From: Salmonella bongori NCTC 12419
Lineage (GTDB): Bacteria; Pseudomonadota; Gammaproteobacteria; Enterobacterales; Enterobacteriaceae
Length of the DNA: 64,000 nt
Direction: 5' to 3'
NCBI RefSeq assembly: GCF_000252995.1
Contig: NC_015761.1
Span: 3,596,001 to 3,660,000, forward strand
Numbering within the stretch: the stretch's first letter is position 1; every line of letters begins with the position of its first letter. This document shows, in pieces, positions 17,028 through 26,613 of the stretch. A model generated the notes under the pieces. It worked only from the letters and a program-made list of their open reading frames with translations. It was not told the origin of the DNA and made no database searches. The position numbers and the translations under genes are program-made.

Positions 17028-18224
17028 TCAGGCAATCACGCCCAGTTGTTTACCAATACGCGTGAACGCGTCTACCGCACGCGTAATTTGCTCAGGCGTA
17101 TGCGCCGCAGACATCTGGGTACGAATACGCGCCTGACCTTTTGGTACGACCGGATAGAAGAAACCGGTTACGTAAATGCCTTCTTTTTGCAATTCGCGGG
17201 CAAATTTCTGTGCAACCACCGCATCTCCCAGCATCACCGGGATAATCGCGTGATCCGCCCCTGCCAGCGTAAAACCTGCGGCAGACATCTGTTCGCGGAA
17301 CTGACGGGCATTTGCCCACAGGCGATCGCGCAGTTCGCCGCCGTTTTCTACCATCTCCAGCACTTTAATCGACGCCGCGACAATCGCCGGGGCCAGGGAG
17401 TTGGAGAACAGATAAGGACGCGAACGTTGACGCAGCCACTCCACCACCTCTTTACGCGCCGCGGTATAGCCACCGGACGCGCCGCCCAGCGCTTTACCCA
17501 GTGTACCGGTGATGATATCGACACGCCCCATCACGTCGCAGTATTCATGAGAACCGCGGCCATTTTCCCCCACAAACCCTACCGCGTGAGAGTCATCGAC
17601 CATCACCAGCGCATCATATTTGTCCGCCAGATCGCACACGCCTTTCAGGTTAGCGATAACGCCATCCATTGAAAACACGCCGTCGGTGGCGATCAGTACA
17701 TGACGCGCGCCAGCTTCACGCGCTTCTTGCAGACGCGCTTCCAGCTCCTGCATATCATTGTTTGCATAGCGGTAGCGCTTCGCTTTACACAGGCGAACGC
17801 CGTCAATAATAGACGCATGGTTCAGCGCATCGGAGATAATGGCGTCTTCTGCCCCCAACAACGTTTCAAACAGACCACCGTTAGCGTCAAAACAGGAAGA
17901 GTACAGAATCGCATCTTCCATACCGAGGAAAGTGGCCAACTTTTGCTCCAGCTGTTTATGACTGTCCTGGGTACCGCAGATAAAGCGTACCGAGGCCATG
18001 CCAAACCCATGGGAATCCATTCCTGCTTTCGCCGCCGCAATCAGTTCCGGGTGGTTTGCCAACCCCAGATAGTTATTGGCGCAAAAGTTAATGACGCGGC
18101 TTCCATCCGCCACGGTGATATCCGCCTGCTGTGCAGACGTGATAATGCGCTCTTCTTTAAACAACCCTTCCGCCCGGGCGGTTTCCAGATCGTTGGTTAA
18201 CTGTTTGTAAAAATCCCCACGCAT
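17028..18224 (-). CDS. kbl: glycine C-acetyltransferase (2-amino-3-ketobutyrate CoA ligase)
   Basis: PLP-dependent enzyme of the alpha-oxoamine synthase family that cleaves 2-amino-3-ketobutyrate with CoA into glycine and acetyl-CoA. The 398-residue protein has VMVDDSHAVGF with the PLP-contacting Asp/His and TGTLGKALGGASGG with the Schiff-base Lys (about 244). It starts the kbl-tdh operon, divergent from waaD across about 200 bp. In E. coli this operon is controlled by Lrp and leucine. Confidence 0.97.
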   Translation of the reverse strand: MRGDFYKQLTNDLETARAEGLFKEERIITSAQQADITVADGSRVINFCANNYLGLANHPELIAAAKAGMDSHGFGMASVRFICGTQDSHKQLEQKLATFLGMEDAILYSSCFDANGGLFETLLGAEDAIISDALNHASIIDGVRLCKAKRYRYANNDMQELEARLQEAREAGARHVLIATDGVFSMDGVIANLKGVCDLADKYDALVMVDDSHAVGFVGENGRGSHEYCDVMGRVDIITGTLGKALGGASGGYTAARKEVVEWLRQRSRPYLFSNSLAPAIVAASIKVLEMVENGGELRDRLWANARQFREQMSAAGFTLAGADHAIIPVMLGDAVVAQKFARELQKEGIYVTGFFYPVVPKGQARIRTQMSAAHTPEQITRAVDAFTRIGKQLGVIA

Positions 18225-18426
18225 TGCGATTCTCCAGACTGGGCAAATTTCAGCACATATTACCCAAAGCTATACGTTGATACGAGATGACGCATCATCA
18301 CTTCTTTAAAATGCAGCATAAATCACGCGTATCCTCACGGGTTATCAGTGAATGGAGGAATAGTGATATGATGAGAGCATTCATGTCTGAGGCAGTCTCG
18401 GACACCTTAATTCAAAGGTTACAGTT
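18225..18426. promoter_or_regulatory. divergent promoter region kbl / waaD
   Basis: Two hundred base pairs between divergent operons, so it must contain promoters for both. E. coli rfaD has a heat-shock (sigma-32) promoter here; I do not see an unambiguous sigma-32 or sigma-70 pair by eye and mark only the region. Confidence 0.4.
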
Positions 18427-19359
18427 ATGATCATCGTTACAGGCGGCGCGGGCTTTATCGGCAGCAATATCGTTAAGGCTCTGAATGATAAAGGTATCAC
18501 CGATATTCTGGTGGTAGATAACCTGAAAGACGGCACCAAGTTTGTGAACCTGGTGGATCTCAATATTGCTGACTATATGGATAAGGAAGATTTCCTGATC
18601 CAGATTATGTCCGGCGAGGAACTTGGCGATATTGAGGCTATTTTCCATGAAGGCGCCTGCTCTTCCACTACCGAGTGGGATGGCAAATACATGATGGATA
18701 ATAACTATCAATACTCCAAAGAGCTGCTGCACTATTGCCTTGAGCGCGAAATTCCGTTCCTGTATGCCTCTTCTGCCGCCACCTATGGCGGTCGCACCTC
18801 CGATTTCATCGAATCGCGCGAATATGAAAAACCGCTTAACGTATACGGGTACTCCAAATTCCTGTTTGATGAATACGTGCGCCAGATCCTGCCAGAAGCA
18901 AACTCCCAGATTGTCGGTTTTCGCTATTTCAACGTCTATGGACCGCGTGAAGGCCATAAAGGCAGCATGGCAAGCGTTGCATTTCATCTGAATACGCAAT
19001 TAAACAACGGCGAAAGCCCAAAACTGTTTGAAGGTAGCGAAAACTTCAAGCGTGATTTCGTCTATGTGGGCGATGTCGCTGACGTTAACCTGTGGTTCCT
19101 GGAGAGCGGTGTTTCGGGCATCTTTAACCTGGGCACAGGCCGTGCGGAATCCTTCCAGGCCGTCGCCGACGCGACGCTGGCGTATCATAAAAAAGGTAGC
19201 ATTGAGTACATTCCATTCCCGGATAAGCTGAAAGGGCGCTATCAGGCGTTTACGCAGGCGGATTTGACGAATCTGCGTAATGCAGGTTACGACAAACCCT
19301 TCAAGACCGTCGCCGAAGGGGTAACGGAATATATGGCCTGGCTGAACCGCGACGCGTAA
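18427..19359 (+). CDS. rfaD: ADP-L-glycero-D-manno-heptose 6-epimerase
   Basis: Converts ADP-D-glycero-D-manno-heptose to the L,D form used for the LPS inner core. A short-chain dehydrogenase/epimerase fold of 310 residues with GGAGFIGSN (6-14) for NADP and the YGYSK catalytic motif (Y140, K144). It is the first gene of the rfaD-F-C-L operon, two bases before rfaF. Also called waaD or hldD. Confidence 0.97.
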   Translation: MIIVTGGAGFIGSNIVKALNDKGITDILVVDNLKDGTKFVNLVDLNIADYMDKEDFLIQIMSGEELGDIEAIFHEGACSSTTEWDGKYMMDNNYQYSKELLHYCLEREIPFLYASSAATYGGRTSDFIESREYEKPLNVYGYSKFLFDEYVRQILPEANSQIVGFRYFNVYGPREGHKGSMASVAFHLNTQLNNGESPKLFEGSENFKRDFVYVGDVADVNLWFLESGVSGIFNLGTGRAESFQAVADATLAYHKKGSIEYIPFPDKLKGRYQAFTQADLTNLRNAGYDKPFKTVAEGVTEYMAWLNRDA

Positions 19360-19361
19360 GT

Positions 19362-20408
19362 ATGAAAATTTTGGTCATAGGCCCATCCTGGGTAGGCGAC
19401 ATGATGATGTCGCAAAGCCTCTACCGTACGCTCAAGGCGCGCTATCCTCAGGCAATAATCGACGTGATGGCACCCGCGTGGTGTCGTCCATTGTTATCGC
19501 GTATGCCAGAAGTCAATGAGGCTATCCCCATGCCTCTGGGCCACGGCGCGCTGGAAATTGGCGAACGCCGCAAATTGGGTTATCGCCTGCGAGAAAAACA
19601 CTATGATCGCGCGTATGTGCTGCCTAATTCGTTTAAATCCGCGCTGATTCCTTTCTTTGCCAACATTCCACATCGAACTGGCTGGCGTGGCGAAATGCGC
19701 TATGGACTGCTCAATGATGTGCGCGTGCTGGAGAAAGAAGCCTGGCCACTGATGGTGGAACGCTACGTAGCGCTGGCTTATGACAAGGGCGTGATGCGTA
19801 CAGCAAAAGATCTGCCACAGCCACTCCTTTGGCCGCAGTTACAGGTCAGTGAAGGTGAGAAATCGCTGATATGCAGCGAGTTTTCGCTATCGACGGAGCG
19901 TCCACTGGTAGGTTTCTGTCCCGGCGCGGAGTTTGGCCCGGCGAAACGTTGGCCACACTATCACTACGCTGACCTGGCAAAACAGCTTATCAATGAAGGC
20001 TATCAGGTTGTACTGTTTGGCTCGGCAAAAGACCATGAAGCCGGGAATGAAATCCTGGCAGCGCTGAATAGTGAACAGCAGGGATGGTGCCGTAATCTGG
20101 CGGGGGAAACCCAACTGGAGCAGGCCGTCATTCTGATAGCCGCCTGTAAAGCCATTGTCACTAACGATTCCGGACTGATGCACGTCGCGGCAGCGCTCAA
20201 CCGTCCACTGGTCGCGTTGTATGGCCCCAGTAGTCCGGACTTCACGCCGCCTCTATCGCATAAAGCTCGCGTAATTCGTCTGATTACGGGTTATCACAGA
20301 GTGCGTAAAGGCGATGCGGCGCAAGGCTATCACCAGAGTCTGGTCGATATCACACCGCAGCGAGTTCTGGAAGAACTTCATTCCTTGTTGTCGGAAGAGG
20401 ACGTTTAA
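19362..20408 (+). CDS. rfaF: LPS heptosyltransferase II
   Basis: GT9 family, GT-B fold transferase (348 residues) that adds the second L,D-heptose to Hep I of the inner core. The N-terminal ILVIGPSWVGDMMMSQSL and the C-terminal TNDSGLMHVAAALNRPLVALYG donor-binding motif are both characteristic. It overlaps the rfaC start by one base and acts on the cytoplasmic face of the inner membrane. Confidence 0.96.
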   Translation: MKILVIGPSWVGDMMMSQSLYRTLKARYPQAIIDVMAPAWCRPLLSRMPEVNEAIPMPLGHGALEIGERRKLGYRLREKHYDRAYVLPNSFKSALIPFFANIPHRTGWRGEMRYGLLNDVRVLEKEAWPLMVERYVALAYDKGVMRTAKDLPQPLLWPQLQVSEGEKSLICSEFSLSTERPLVGFCPGAEFGPAKRWPHYHYADLAKQLINEGYQVVLFGSAKDHEAGNEILAALNSEQQGWCRNLAGETQLEQAVILIAACKAIVTNDSGLMHVAAALNRPLVALYGPSSPDFTPPLSHKARVIRLITGYHRVRKGDAAQGYHQSLVDITPQRVLEELHSLLSEEDV

Positions 20409-21361
20409 TGCGCGTTTTGATTGTTAAAACGTCATCGATGGGCGACGTGTTGCATACCCTGCCTGCGCTAACCGACGCACAACACGCGATTCCAGGAATT
20501 CAATTTGACTGGGTTGTCGAAGAAGGGTTCGCGCAAATACCATCCTGGCACGGCGCCGTCGATCGCGTCATTCCCGTCGCTATTCGCCGCTGGCGCAAGG
20601 CCTGGTTTTCCGCGTCGGTCAAAGCGGAACGCAACGCCTTTCGTCATGCGCTACGTGCATATCACTATGATGCGGTTATTGACGCCCAGGGGCTGGTAAA
20701 AAGCGCCGCGCTGGTGACACGTCTGTCGCAGGGGATAAAGCACGGTATGGACTGGAGTACAGTCCGCGAGCCACTGGCCAGCCTGTTTTATAACCGTAAA
20801 CACCATATCGCGAAGCAACAACATGCTGTTGAACGGACGCGCGAGTTGTTCGCCAAAAGCCTGGGATATGATAAGCCACAGACGCAGGGCGATTACGCCA
20901 TCGCAAAACATTTTCTGCTTGACCAGCAAACGGTCGGCGCTCCATATGCGGTATTTTTACATGCCACGACCCGCGATGATAAGCACTGGCCGGAAGCCAA
21001 CTGGCGTGAGCTGATTAGCTTGTTGGGCAATGCCGGGCTCCGGATAAAACTTCCCTGGGGAGCACCTCATGAAGAAGCCCGCGCTAAAAGACTGGCCGAA
21101 GGCTTTGACTATGTGGATGTATTACCGCGCATGAGCCTGGAGGAAGTCGCCAGAGTGCTGGCTGGCGCAAAGTTTGTTGTATCGGTTGATACCGGCCTGA
21201 GCCATCTCACCGCAGCACTCGACAGACCGAATATTACGCTATATGGCCCAACGGATCCTGGGTTGATTGGCGGTTATGGGAAGAACCAAATGGCATGTTG
21301 CTCGCCAGAAAAAAACCTGGCGAATTTAGATGCTACAAGCGTATTTGGAAAGATTACTTAA
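20408..21361 (+). CDS. rfaC: LPS heptosyltransferase I
   Basis: GT9 enzyme of 317 residues that transfers the first heptose onto Kdo2-lipid A. It has the N-terminal VLIVKTSSMGDVLHTLPAL with the catalytic Asp13 and the C-terminal SVDTGLSHLTAALDRPNITLYG donor site. Its start overlaps the rfaF stop. Loss of this gene gives the deep-rough phenotype in enteric bacteria. Confidence 0.97.
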   Translation: MRVLIVKTSSMGDVLHTLPALTDAQHAIPGIQFDWVVEEGFAQIPSWHGAVDRVIPVAIRRWRKAWFSASVKAERNAFRHALRAYHYDAVIDAQGLVKSAALVTRLSQGIKHGMDWSTVREPLASLFYNRKHHIAKQQHAVERTRELFAKSLGYDKPQTQGDYAIAKHFLLDQQTVGAPYAVFLHATTRDDKHWPEANWRELISLLGNAGLRIKLPWGAPHEEARAKRLAEGFDYVDVLPRMSLEEVARVLAGAKFVVSVDTGLSHLTAALDRPNITLYGPTDPGLIGGYGKNQMACCSPEKNLANLDATSVFGKIT

Positions 21362-21400
21362 AGAGACGCTGTCTCACCCCAAACCTATTGTGGAGAAAAG

Positions 21401-22618
21401 ATGCTAACCACATCATTAACGTTAAACAATAAAGAGAAATGGAAGCCTACCTGGAATAAAGCGCTGGTTTTTCTTTTTGTTGCCACGTATTTTTTGGATG
21501 GTATTACGCGTTATAAGCATTTAATAACAATACTTATGATTATAACCGCGATATATCAGGTTTCACGCTCACCGAAAAGTTTTTCACATCTCTTCAAAAG
21601 TAGCGTATTTTATAGCATAGTGCTATTATCGTTAGCCCTTGTCTATTCTGTGTTCATTTCACCGGATATGAAGGCCAGCTTCAAAGAATTTAAGAATACG
21701 GTGCTGGAAGGATTTTTATTATATACTTTATTGATTCCTGTCTTATTAAAAGATGAAAACAAAGAAACGATTGCAAAAATCGTACTTTTCTCTTTTCTTA
21801 CAAGCTTAGGGTTACGTTCACTGGTAGAAATTGTTCTTTATATTCAGGACTATTCCAGGGGAGTGATGCCATTTACAAACTATGATCACCGGCATATATC
21901 TGACTCAATGGTATTTCTCTTTCCGGCTCTGTTGAATATCTGGCTATTCAGAAAAACGTCGCTCAAATTGGCTTTTTTCGCGCTAAGCGCCGTCTATCTG
22001 TTCTTGATGTTAGGTACATTGTCGCGTGGAGCATGGCTGGCAGTTTTAGTGGTGGGTGTTTTATGGGCGATATTGAATCGCCAGTGGAAGCTAATGGGAG
22101 TTGGCGCGGTTTTACTGGTTATTGCAGGTGCGCTGGTGATCACTCAGCAAAGCCATAAACCGGATCAGGAGCGGTTACTTTATAAATTGCAACAGACGGA
22201 TAGTTCATATCGTTATACGAACGGAACCCAGGGCACCGCGTGGATACTGATTCAGGAAAATCCTGTAAAAGGCTACGGCTATAGCAATGATGTTTATGAT
22301 AGTGTCTATAACAAACGCGTGGTCGATTATCCAACGTGGACGTTTAAAGAATCTATCGGCCCGCATAATACTATTCTTTATATCTGGTTTAGCGCCGGCA
22401 TATTGGGTCTGGCGAGCCTGGCCTATTTATATGGTGCTATTATCAAGGAAACAGCCAGTTCCACCTTTAAAAAAGTAGAGATAAGCCCCTACAATGCTCA
22501 TCTTTTATTATTCCTATCTTTCGTCGGTTTTTATATCATTCGTGGAAACTTTGAACAAGTCGATATAGATCAATTAGGGATAATTACTGGTTTCCTGCTG
22601 GCGCTAAGAAATAAATAA
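21401..22618 (+). CDS. rfaL: O-antigen ligase WaaL
   Basis: Polytopic inner-membrane enzyme that joins undecaprenyl-linked O antigen to lipid A-core on the periplasmic side. The 405-residue protein has about 12 hydrophobic segments and the large periplasmic loop after residue 250 (PDQERLLYKLQQTDSSYRYTN), ending in the Wzy_C/ligase signature around IGPHNTILYIWFSAGI, with the conserved His. Base composition is clearly more AT-rich than in rfaC. It appears close to Salmonella WaaL, matching the WaaK-type outer core made by the adjacent operon. Confidence 0.94.
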   Translation: MLTTSLTLNNKEKWKPTWNKALVFLFVATYFLDGITRYKHLITILMIITAIYQVSRSPKSFSHLFKSSVFYSIVLLSLALVYSVFISPDMKASFKEFKNTVLEGFLLYTLLIPVLLKDENKETIAKIVLFSFLTSLGLRSLVEIVLYIQDYSRGVMPFTNYDHRHISDSMVFLFPALLNIWLFRKTSLKLAFFALSAVYLFLMLGTLSRGAWLAVLVVGVLWAILNRQWKLMGVGAVLLVIAGALVITQQSHKPDQERLLYKLQQTDSSYRYTNGTQGTAWILIQENPVKGYGYSNDVYDSVYNKRVVDYPTWTFKESIGPHNTILYIWFSAGILGLASLAYLYGAIIKETASSTFKKVEISPYNAHLLLFLSFVGFYIIRGNFEQVDIDQLGIITGFLLALRNK

Positions 22619-22623
22619 ATGAA

Positions 22624-22662
22624 TAAAATGCGCTGATACTTATCAAGGTATTAGCGCGTTTT
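22624..22662. terminator. bidirectional terminator between waaL and waaK
   Basis: GCGCTGATAC (22630-22639) pairs fully, with one G-U, with GTATTAGCGC (22648-22657). AAAA precedes the stem and GTTTTCC follows it, so it can terminate both converging transcripts: waaL on plus and the long waaQ-to-waaK operon on minus. Confidence 0.85.
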
Positions 22663-22679
22663 CCACAGTAAGTATTAAA

Positions 22680-23825
22680 TTATTTATCAAACCAACTGGT
22701 CATTTGCTCTTCAAAACGCTGCGCTACGTTTTCCCAACTGTATTTTGAAAATACCAGTTCTTTTGCATTTTTTGCAATCTGATGGCGTTCCTTATCAGCA
22801 AGCGCACGGTTAATATCATTAATAACACTGTGGCTCGACATCGGTTCCGCGAGGTGATAACCCGTTATACCATCTAACACGAATTCGCAAATCCCCCCTT
22901 TTTTACTGGCAAGGACTGCTTTTCCAGCCGCCATCGCTTCTACAGCCACCATGCAAAACGCCTCTTCAACCTGAGAGGGAACAATAACCAGATCGGCGAT
23001 ATGGTAGAAATTATGCATGTGCTCAGGCGATTGCCCGCCCACCATAATACAATCAGTGCCAATATCCTTTGCAGCATCCAGAACTTGCTTTTGATACTCT
23101 GCTTTTTCCCCTTTGCGGCTTGCATACGGGTCGCCAACGACCACAAGTTTAAGATCGCTTCTCAGGGTACGTAATTGTTTAAACGCTTGCAAAAGCAATA
23201 AGATGCCTTTATCGGGCGAAATTCTCCCGGCATATAAGAGAACAGTGGCATCTTCCGGAATATTTAGCTGCTGACGAAGATTATCTTTCGGATTTCTGGT
23301 ATAGGTTTCAGCGCAAAAACCGTTAGGGACGATACAAACATCAGCAGCGGGCAACCTTTCTTCATAAAACGCTTTAAGGAACTGGCTGGGCACAACAATT
23401 TTCGCATCATTATCAGGAAGTTCTGGTTCAAAGGCGTTATGCATGTGCATAACCAGTTTTGCATTCGGATTGCGCTCTCTAATCTGTCGGTAAAGTTTCA
23501 TACTATTATGCACAACAATAACACTATCTTCCTGGGTAGTGACTTTGTCTCTAACATTAAGAACACGCTGGGAATAAGGTAAAGGATCGAGGCGAGTCCA
23601 TTTCTGGAAAAGGCGCTTATAAATTTTACTAAATCCAATATAATGAATATCACAGTTGTCGTTTACTCTGTAATATTCAGGGTAACCAGAATTCTTTATG
23701 CAAGCAATAGCGTTAGGTATTGATAGTCGCTTAGCAACCTGGTATATCCAGGTCTCTACCGCAGCCGCACTACGTGGAGGAATTGAAAATATAGGAGTAA
23801 CAGTAAATATGATTTTTTTAATCAT
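22680..23825 (-). CDS. rfaK: LPS core alpha-1,2-N-acetylglucosaminyltransferase WaaK
   Basis: GT4-type GT-B transferase (381 residues) that adds the terminal GlcNAc branch on Glc II of the Salmonella outer core, needed for O-antigen ligation. It shows the PNGF hinge, the donor motif LLYAGRISPDKGI (about 195-207) and the C-terminal EAFCMVAVEAMAAGKAVLASKKGG with the E-x7-E pair. It is the last gene of the minus-strand core operon. Its presence marks the Salmonella-type outer core rather than the E. coli K-12 type. Confidence 0.95.
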   Translation of the reverse strand: MIKKIIFTVTPIFSIPPRSAAAVETWIYQVAKRLSIPNAIACIKNSGYPEYYRVNDNCDIHYIGFSKIYKRLFQKWTRLDPLPYSQRVLNVRDKVTTQEDSVIVVHNSMKLYRQIRERNPNAKLVMHMHNAFEPELPDNDAKIVVPSQFLKAFYEERLPAADVCIVPNGFCAETYTRNPKDNLRQQLNIPEDATVLLYAGRISPDKGILLLLQAFKQLRTLRSDLKLVVVGDPYASRKGEKAEYQKQVLDAAKDIGTDCIMVGGQSPEHMHNFYHIADLVIVPSQVEEAFCMVAVEAMAAGKAVLASKKGGICEFVLDGITGYHLAEPMSSHSVINDINRALADKERHQIAKNAKELVFSKYSWENVAQRFEEQMTSWFDK

Positions 23826-23907
23826 AATAGCTTTAATCCGGAACAGTTAAGCCTTATGGAAAAAGAAAGCGTGCTAAAAGCAACGCAAAATGGCAATTTT
23901 TTAGTAT

Positions 23908-24717
23908 TTAGACGATCTTATCGTAATATATCTCATCCTCAAGATCTGAGGCTTTAATATACGGGATAATATCATAATGAATCGCAGTATCATCTGATAA
24001 ATTAAAGATATTTAAATCACTGACATTTTTTCTCATAAAAGTAAAAAATGGTAGTATTTTAAACAAATCTTTACTCAATTCAGACGGCATAGGATTAGAG
24101 GCTTCATCATAGAAACGTGGGCAACTGCCCGTTAAGTCAAGCCCGGAACATATAATACGTTTGTATTTTAGGGAATACGCAACCTGAATAGCTGTATACG
24201 CAATAGTATGACAAGAACAATAACCAATACTAATGTCTTTACAAAACCCGGTCAATCTGCCTCTTTTTGAGAAAGGAACCGAAATAAGTAATGACTTATG
24301 AATGCGCCTGAGAAAATTAAATTTAATTTTCTTTAAAAAGCCCCCTTTCTCGCGACGGTAAAAAGAGCGAATAATTAAACAGTTTTCTTCAATATATTTT
24401 TTATCTTCTGCTGTAGCCTGTTCGTAAACATCAAGGTTGACAATAGTAAACTGACTATGGCTACTAAATTTATAAAAATCCTCGCGTCGGTTATGAAGAA
24501 ACCGAACGTCCGTCAGAAGATACAAAAAGGGTTTGACGTTATTGCTGAGCAAATAGTTGACAGAGCCATTTACTGCAATGACATCTTTCACTCGTAACAA
24601 GGACAGCGGCGTCTTTCTGGAGGTTGGGCCAGAAAGAAAAATAATACAATCTTCAGCCGTTCTTTTCGCAATAAGTTGCAGAACATCGGCGTGAGTTATA
24701 AAGTTAACGCTGCCCAT
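23908..24717 (-). CDS. rfaZ: LPS core biosynthesis protein WaaZ
   Basis: A 269-residue protein matching WaaZ, which is required for addition of a third Kdo residue to the inner core in E. coli; the enzyme mechanism is not established. It lacks a recognisable GT-A or GT-B signature but shows an N-terminal IIFLSGPTSRKTPLSLLRVKD-like nucleotide-fold segment related to DUF115-type proteins. It lies between waaY and waaK, with short AT-rich spacers on both sides. Confidence 0.9.
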   Translation of the reverse strand: MGSVNFITHADVLQLIAKRTAEDCIIFLSGPTSRKTPLSLLRVKDVIAVNGSVNYLLSNNVKPFLYLLTDVRFLHNRREDFYKFSSHSQFTIVNLDVYEQATAEDKKYIEENCLIIRSFYRREKGGFLKKIKFNFLRRIHKSLLISVPFSKRGRLTGFCKDISIGYCSCHTIAYTAIQVAYSLKYKRIICSGLDLTGSCPRFYDEASNPMPSELSKDLFKILPFFTFMRKNVSDLNIFNLSDDTAIHYDIIPYIKASDLEDEIYYDKIV

Positions 24718-24866
24718 AAAAAACTCGTATGCTTATCATGCAACCTATAAATAAAAGTTATGCTTAATTAGTAAAATTACATCTTAAATTCTCTTCAGTA
24801 TGTCACAACGTTACAGCAAATTAAAGCCAGCTGATCCCTTAAATTAAACTAAACGTGCTACATTGC
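24718..24866. other. AT-rich spacer waaZ-waaY
   Basis: A 149-bp AT-rich gap inside the operon, long compared with the 1-20 bp spacers upstream. No ORF or strong hairpin is obvious. It could contain an internal promoter, or be the scar of a past exchange between the waaY and waaZ modules. Confidence 0.35.
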
Positions 24867-25565
24867 TCAGCGCTTTTCCTTACCTTTAATACGGCGAAGG
24901 AGATTTCTGATTTTTTTCTTATAAATCAATAGGTAAAATCCGATATCTTTTACGTTATTTTTGATATCATAATGTCTTTCTAAATCAATACGATCCTTTG
25001 CTTGTCGTTGTCGTGAAGGTCTTTTTCCGGACAAATCGATAATTCTGATTTCACCACCTTGAAGAATAAAGTTGCCTTTATGGGGATCGCCTGAAACCAT
25101 ACCATGCTTATGCAAGGAAACTATTGATTGCTTAATCTTATTTTTCACCTCATCAGAAATTTCCGGCATATCAACAAGTTCAATCCCTTCGATATATTCA
25201 ATCAGCATCACGTATGTTTTTACATAGCGTAATGTTTTAATTTCCGCCAGAAGATAAAAATCATTAAGTGCTTTAAACCCTTCACGCCGGACACGATCGG
25301 TCTGGCGAAATAATTTCTCGTAGTAATCTCCTTTTACCAGCGATTTGAAAAAGCGTTCAGTATTTTTTACTTTTGGACTAAATACTTTAAGGATATATTT
25401 GCCATACGCTGTATCAATCAATACAACTTTTGTATCTTCTATATTACGAAAAACTTTGAGCACCTGAAGATTATAAGATAAAAAGTCTTTAAATATATCA
25501 ATGTATTTTTCACCATCTTTTTTGACAAAAACGGTATAGTTTTTAATCTTTTTTTCAATAATCAT
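24867..25565 (-). CDS. rfaY: LPS core heptose II kinase WaaY
   Basis: Phosphorylates heptose II of the inner core after WaaP and WaaQ have acted. The 232-residue protein has a protein-kinase-like fold: the catalytic loop HGMVSGDPHKGNFIL (about 152-166) contains the Asp and Asn of the kinase family, and IRIIDLSGKRP follows as the metal-binding DFG equivalent. It lies 20 bp after waaJ. Phosphate added here stabilises the outer membrane through divalent cations. Confidence 0.94.
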   Translation of the reverse strand: MIIEKKIKNYTVFVKKDGEKYIDIFKDFLSYNLQVLKVFRNIEDTKVVLIDTAYGKYILKVFSPKVKNTERFFKSLVKGDYYEKLFRQTDRVRREGFKALNDFYLLAEIKTLRYVKTYVMLIEYIEGIELVDMPEISDEVKNKIKQSIVSLHKHGMVSGDPHKGNFILQGGEIRIIDLSGKRPSRQRQAKDRIDLERHYDIKNNVKDIGFYLLIYKKKIRNLLRRIKGKEKR

Positions 25566-25585
25566 AATAAGATTTAGGGAGGGAA

Positions 25586-26596
25586 TTATTTGTGGAAAAG
25601 TTTACGGTAGAGATAAGCGCTTCCTGCCAGAAAGCCTTTGAAATAATGCCCCTGCACGAAAAGATGTTTGTATCGTTTTTTAAATTCAATTATTGTATGA
25701 GCATCTTTTGCAGGATGATCCTTCCATGGTGAATGAAGACGTGCATTTTTATAATACATAACTGAAGGATAGTTTGCCCAGGCATGCCACGGCTTTGTGG
25801 CTCCTGTATAATGAATTAAAATAGTACTATCATTAATTATGTTGCTGTATTTATTATGTGTTCTGTCATTTAACTCACTTTTGATAGTATAGATAGTATT
25901 ATACTGTCGCGGCAGGAAAATAACCTTATTATGCAGCAAAATATTTAAAACATCCTGATCGGGGTATTTAAAGGAATCTGCCTCTTTACCCGCCAGCAGT
26001 AAAAATGCTTTTTCTGTTAAATCATTCTCTTTCCATAACGTCAGGTTAACGAAGACGACACCAGAATTAAAATAATCGCCTTGCAAATTAAATGCTCTTA
26101 ACCTCTCATTTACCTTATTCTGGATTGAATCAACATCTTTAACAACCGCAGCAATTTTTTCTGTCAGATCAAGTCTTAACAATTCTTGCAAAGAGCCTTT
26201 ACATACAACATCAGCATCTAAATAGAGTAATGTATTTACCTTTTTACTGAGATAATCGAAAGCGAATAAACGGAAATACATTGCTCTCGACCATACCTTT
26301 GTTTGAGGTAACACCTCAAGACTGTCAACTTTAATAAGATAAAGAGCTATCTTGATATGATACTGTACAGCTAAACGCTCTATATCCTTAACAAAGCTTT
26401 GCGAGTAAGAGTCACAAATAATATGAAAAGCAACAGGAATATCATTATTTAATAATACCGAAGCAATTGATACCCCTACACCATCAAGATAGTTTTCGTC
26501 AACACCATAAGAAACATTTAATATGTGGTCATCACTATTATTGCTTTCATCAAAAACTTTATACTCAGTTATTTCTATCTCAGGGAATGAATCCAT
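25586..26596 (-). CDS. rfaJ: LPS 1,2-glucosyltransferase WaaJ (GT8)
   Basis: Retaining GT8 enzyme of 336 residues that adds Glc II to Gal I in the outer core using UDP-glucose. The donor-site motif LYLDADVVCKGSL (about 122-134) contains the D-x-D metal site, and IHYTGATKPWHAW near residue 270 is the C-terminal signature of the LPS galactosyl/glucosyltransferases. It is homologous to its upstream neighbour WaaI, probably by old duplication. Confidence 0.95.
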   Translation of the reverse strand: MDSFPEIEITEYKVFDESNNSDDHILNVSYGVDENYLDGVGVSIASVLLNNDIPVAFHIICDSYSQSFVKDIERLAVQYHIKIALYLIKVDSLEVLPQTKVWSRAMYFRLFAFDYLSKKVNTLLYLDADVVCKGSLQELLRLDLTEKIAAVVKDVDSIQNKVNERLRAFNLQGDYFNSGVVFVNLTLWKENDLTEKAFLLLAGKEADSFKYPDQDVLNILLHNKVIFLPRQYNTIYTIKSELNDRTHNKYSNIINDSTILIHYTGATKPWHAWANYPSVMYYKNARLHSPWKDHPAKDAHTIIEFKKRYKHLFVQGHYFKGFLAGSAYLYRKLFHK

Positions 26597-26613
26597 TACA
26601 TCACCTATAGTTT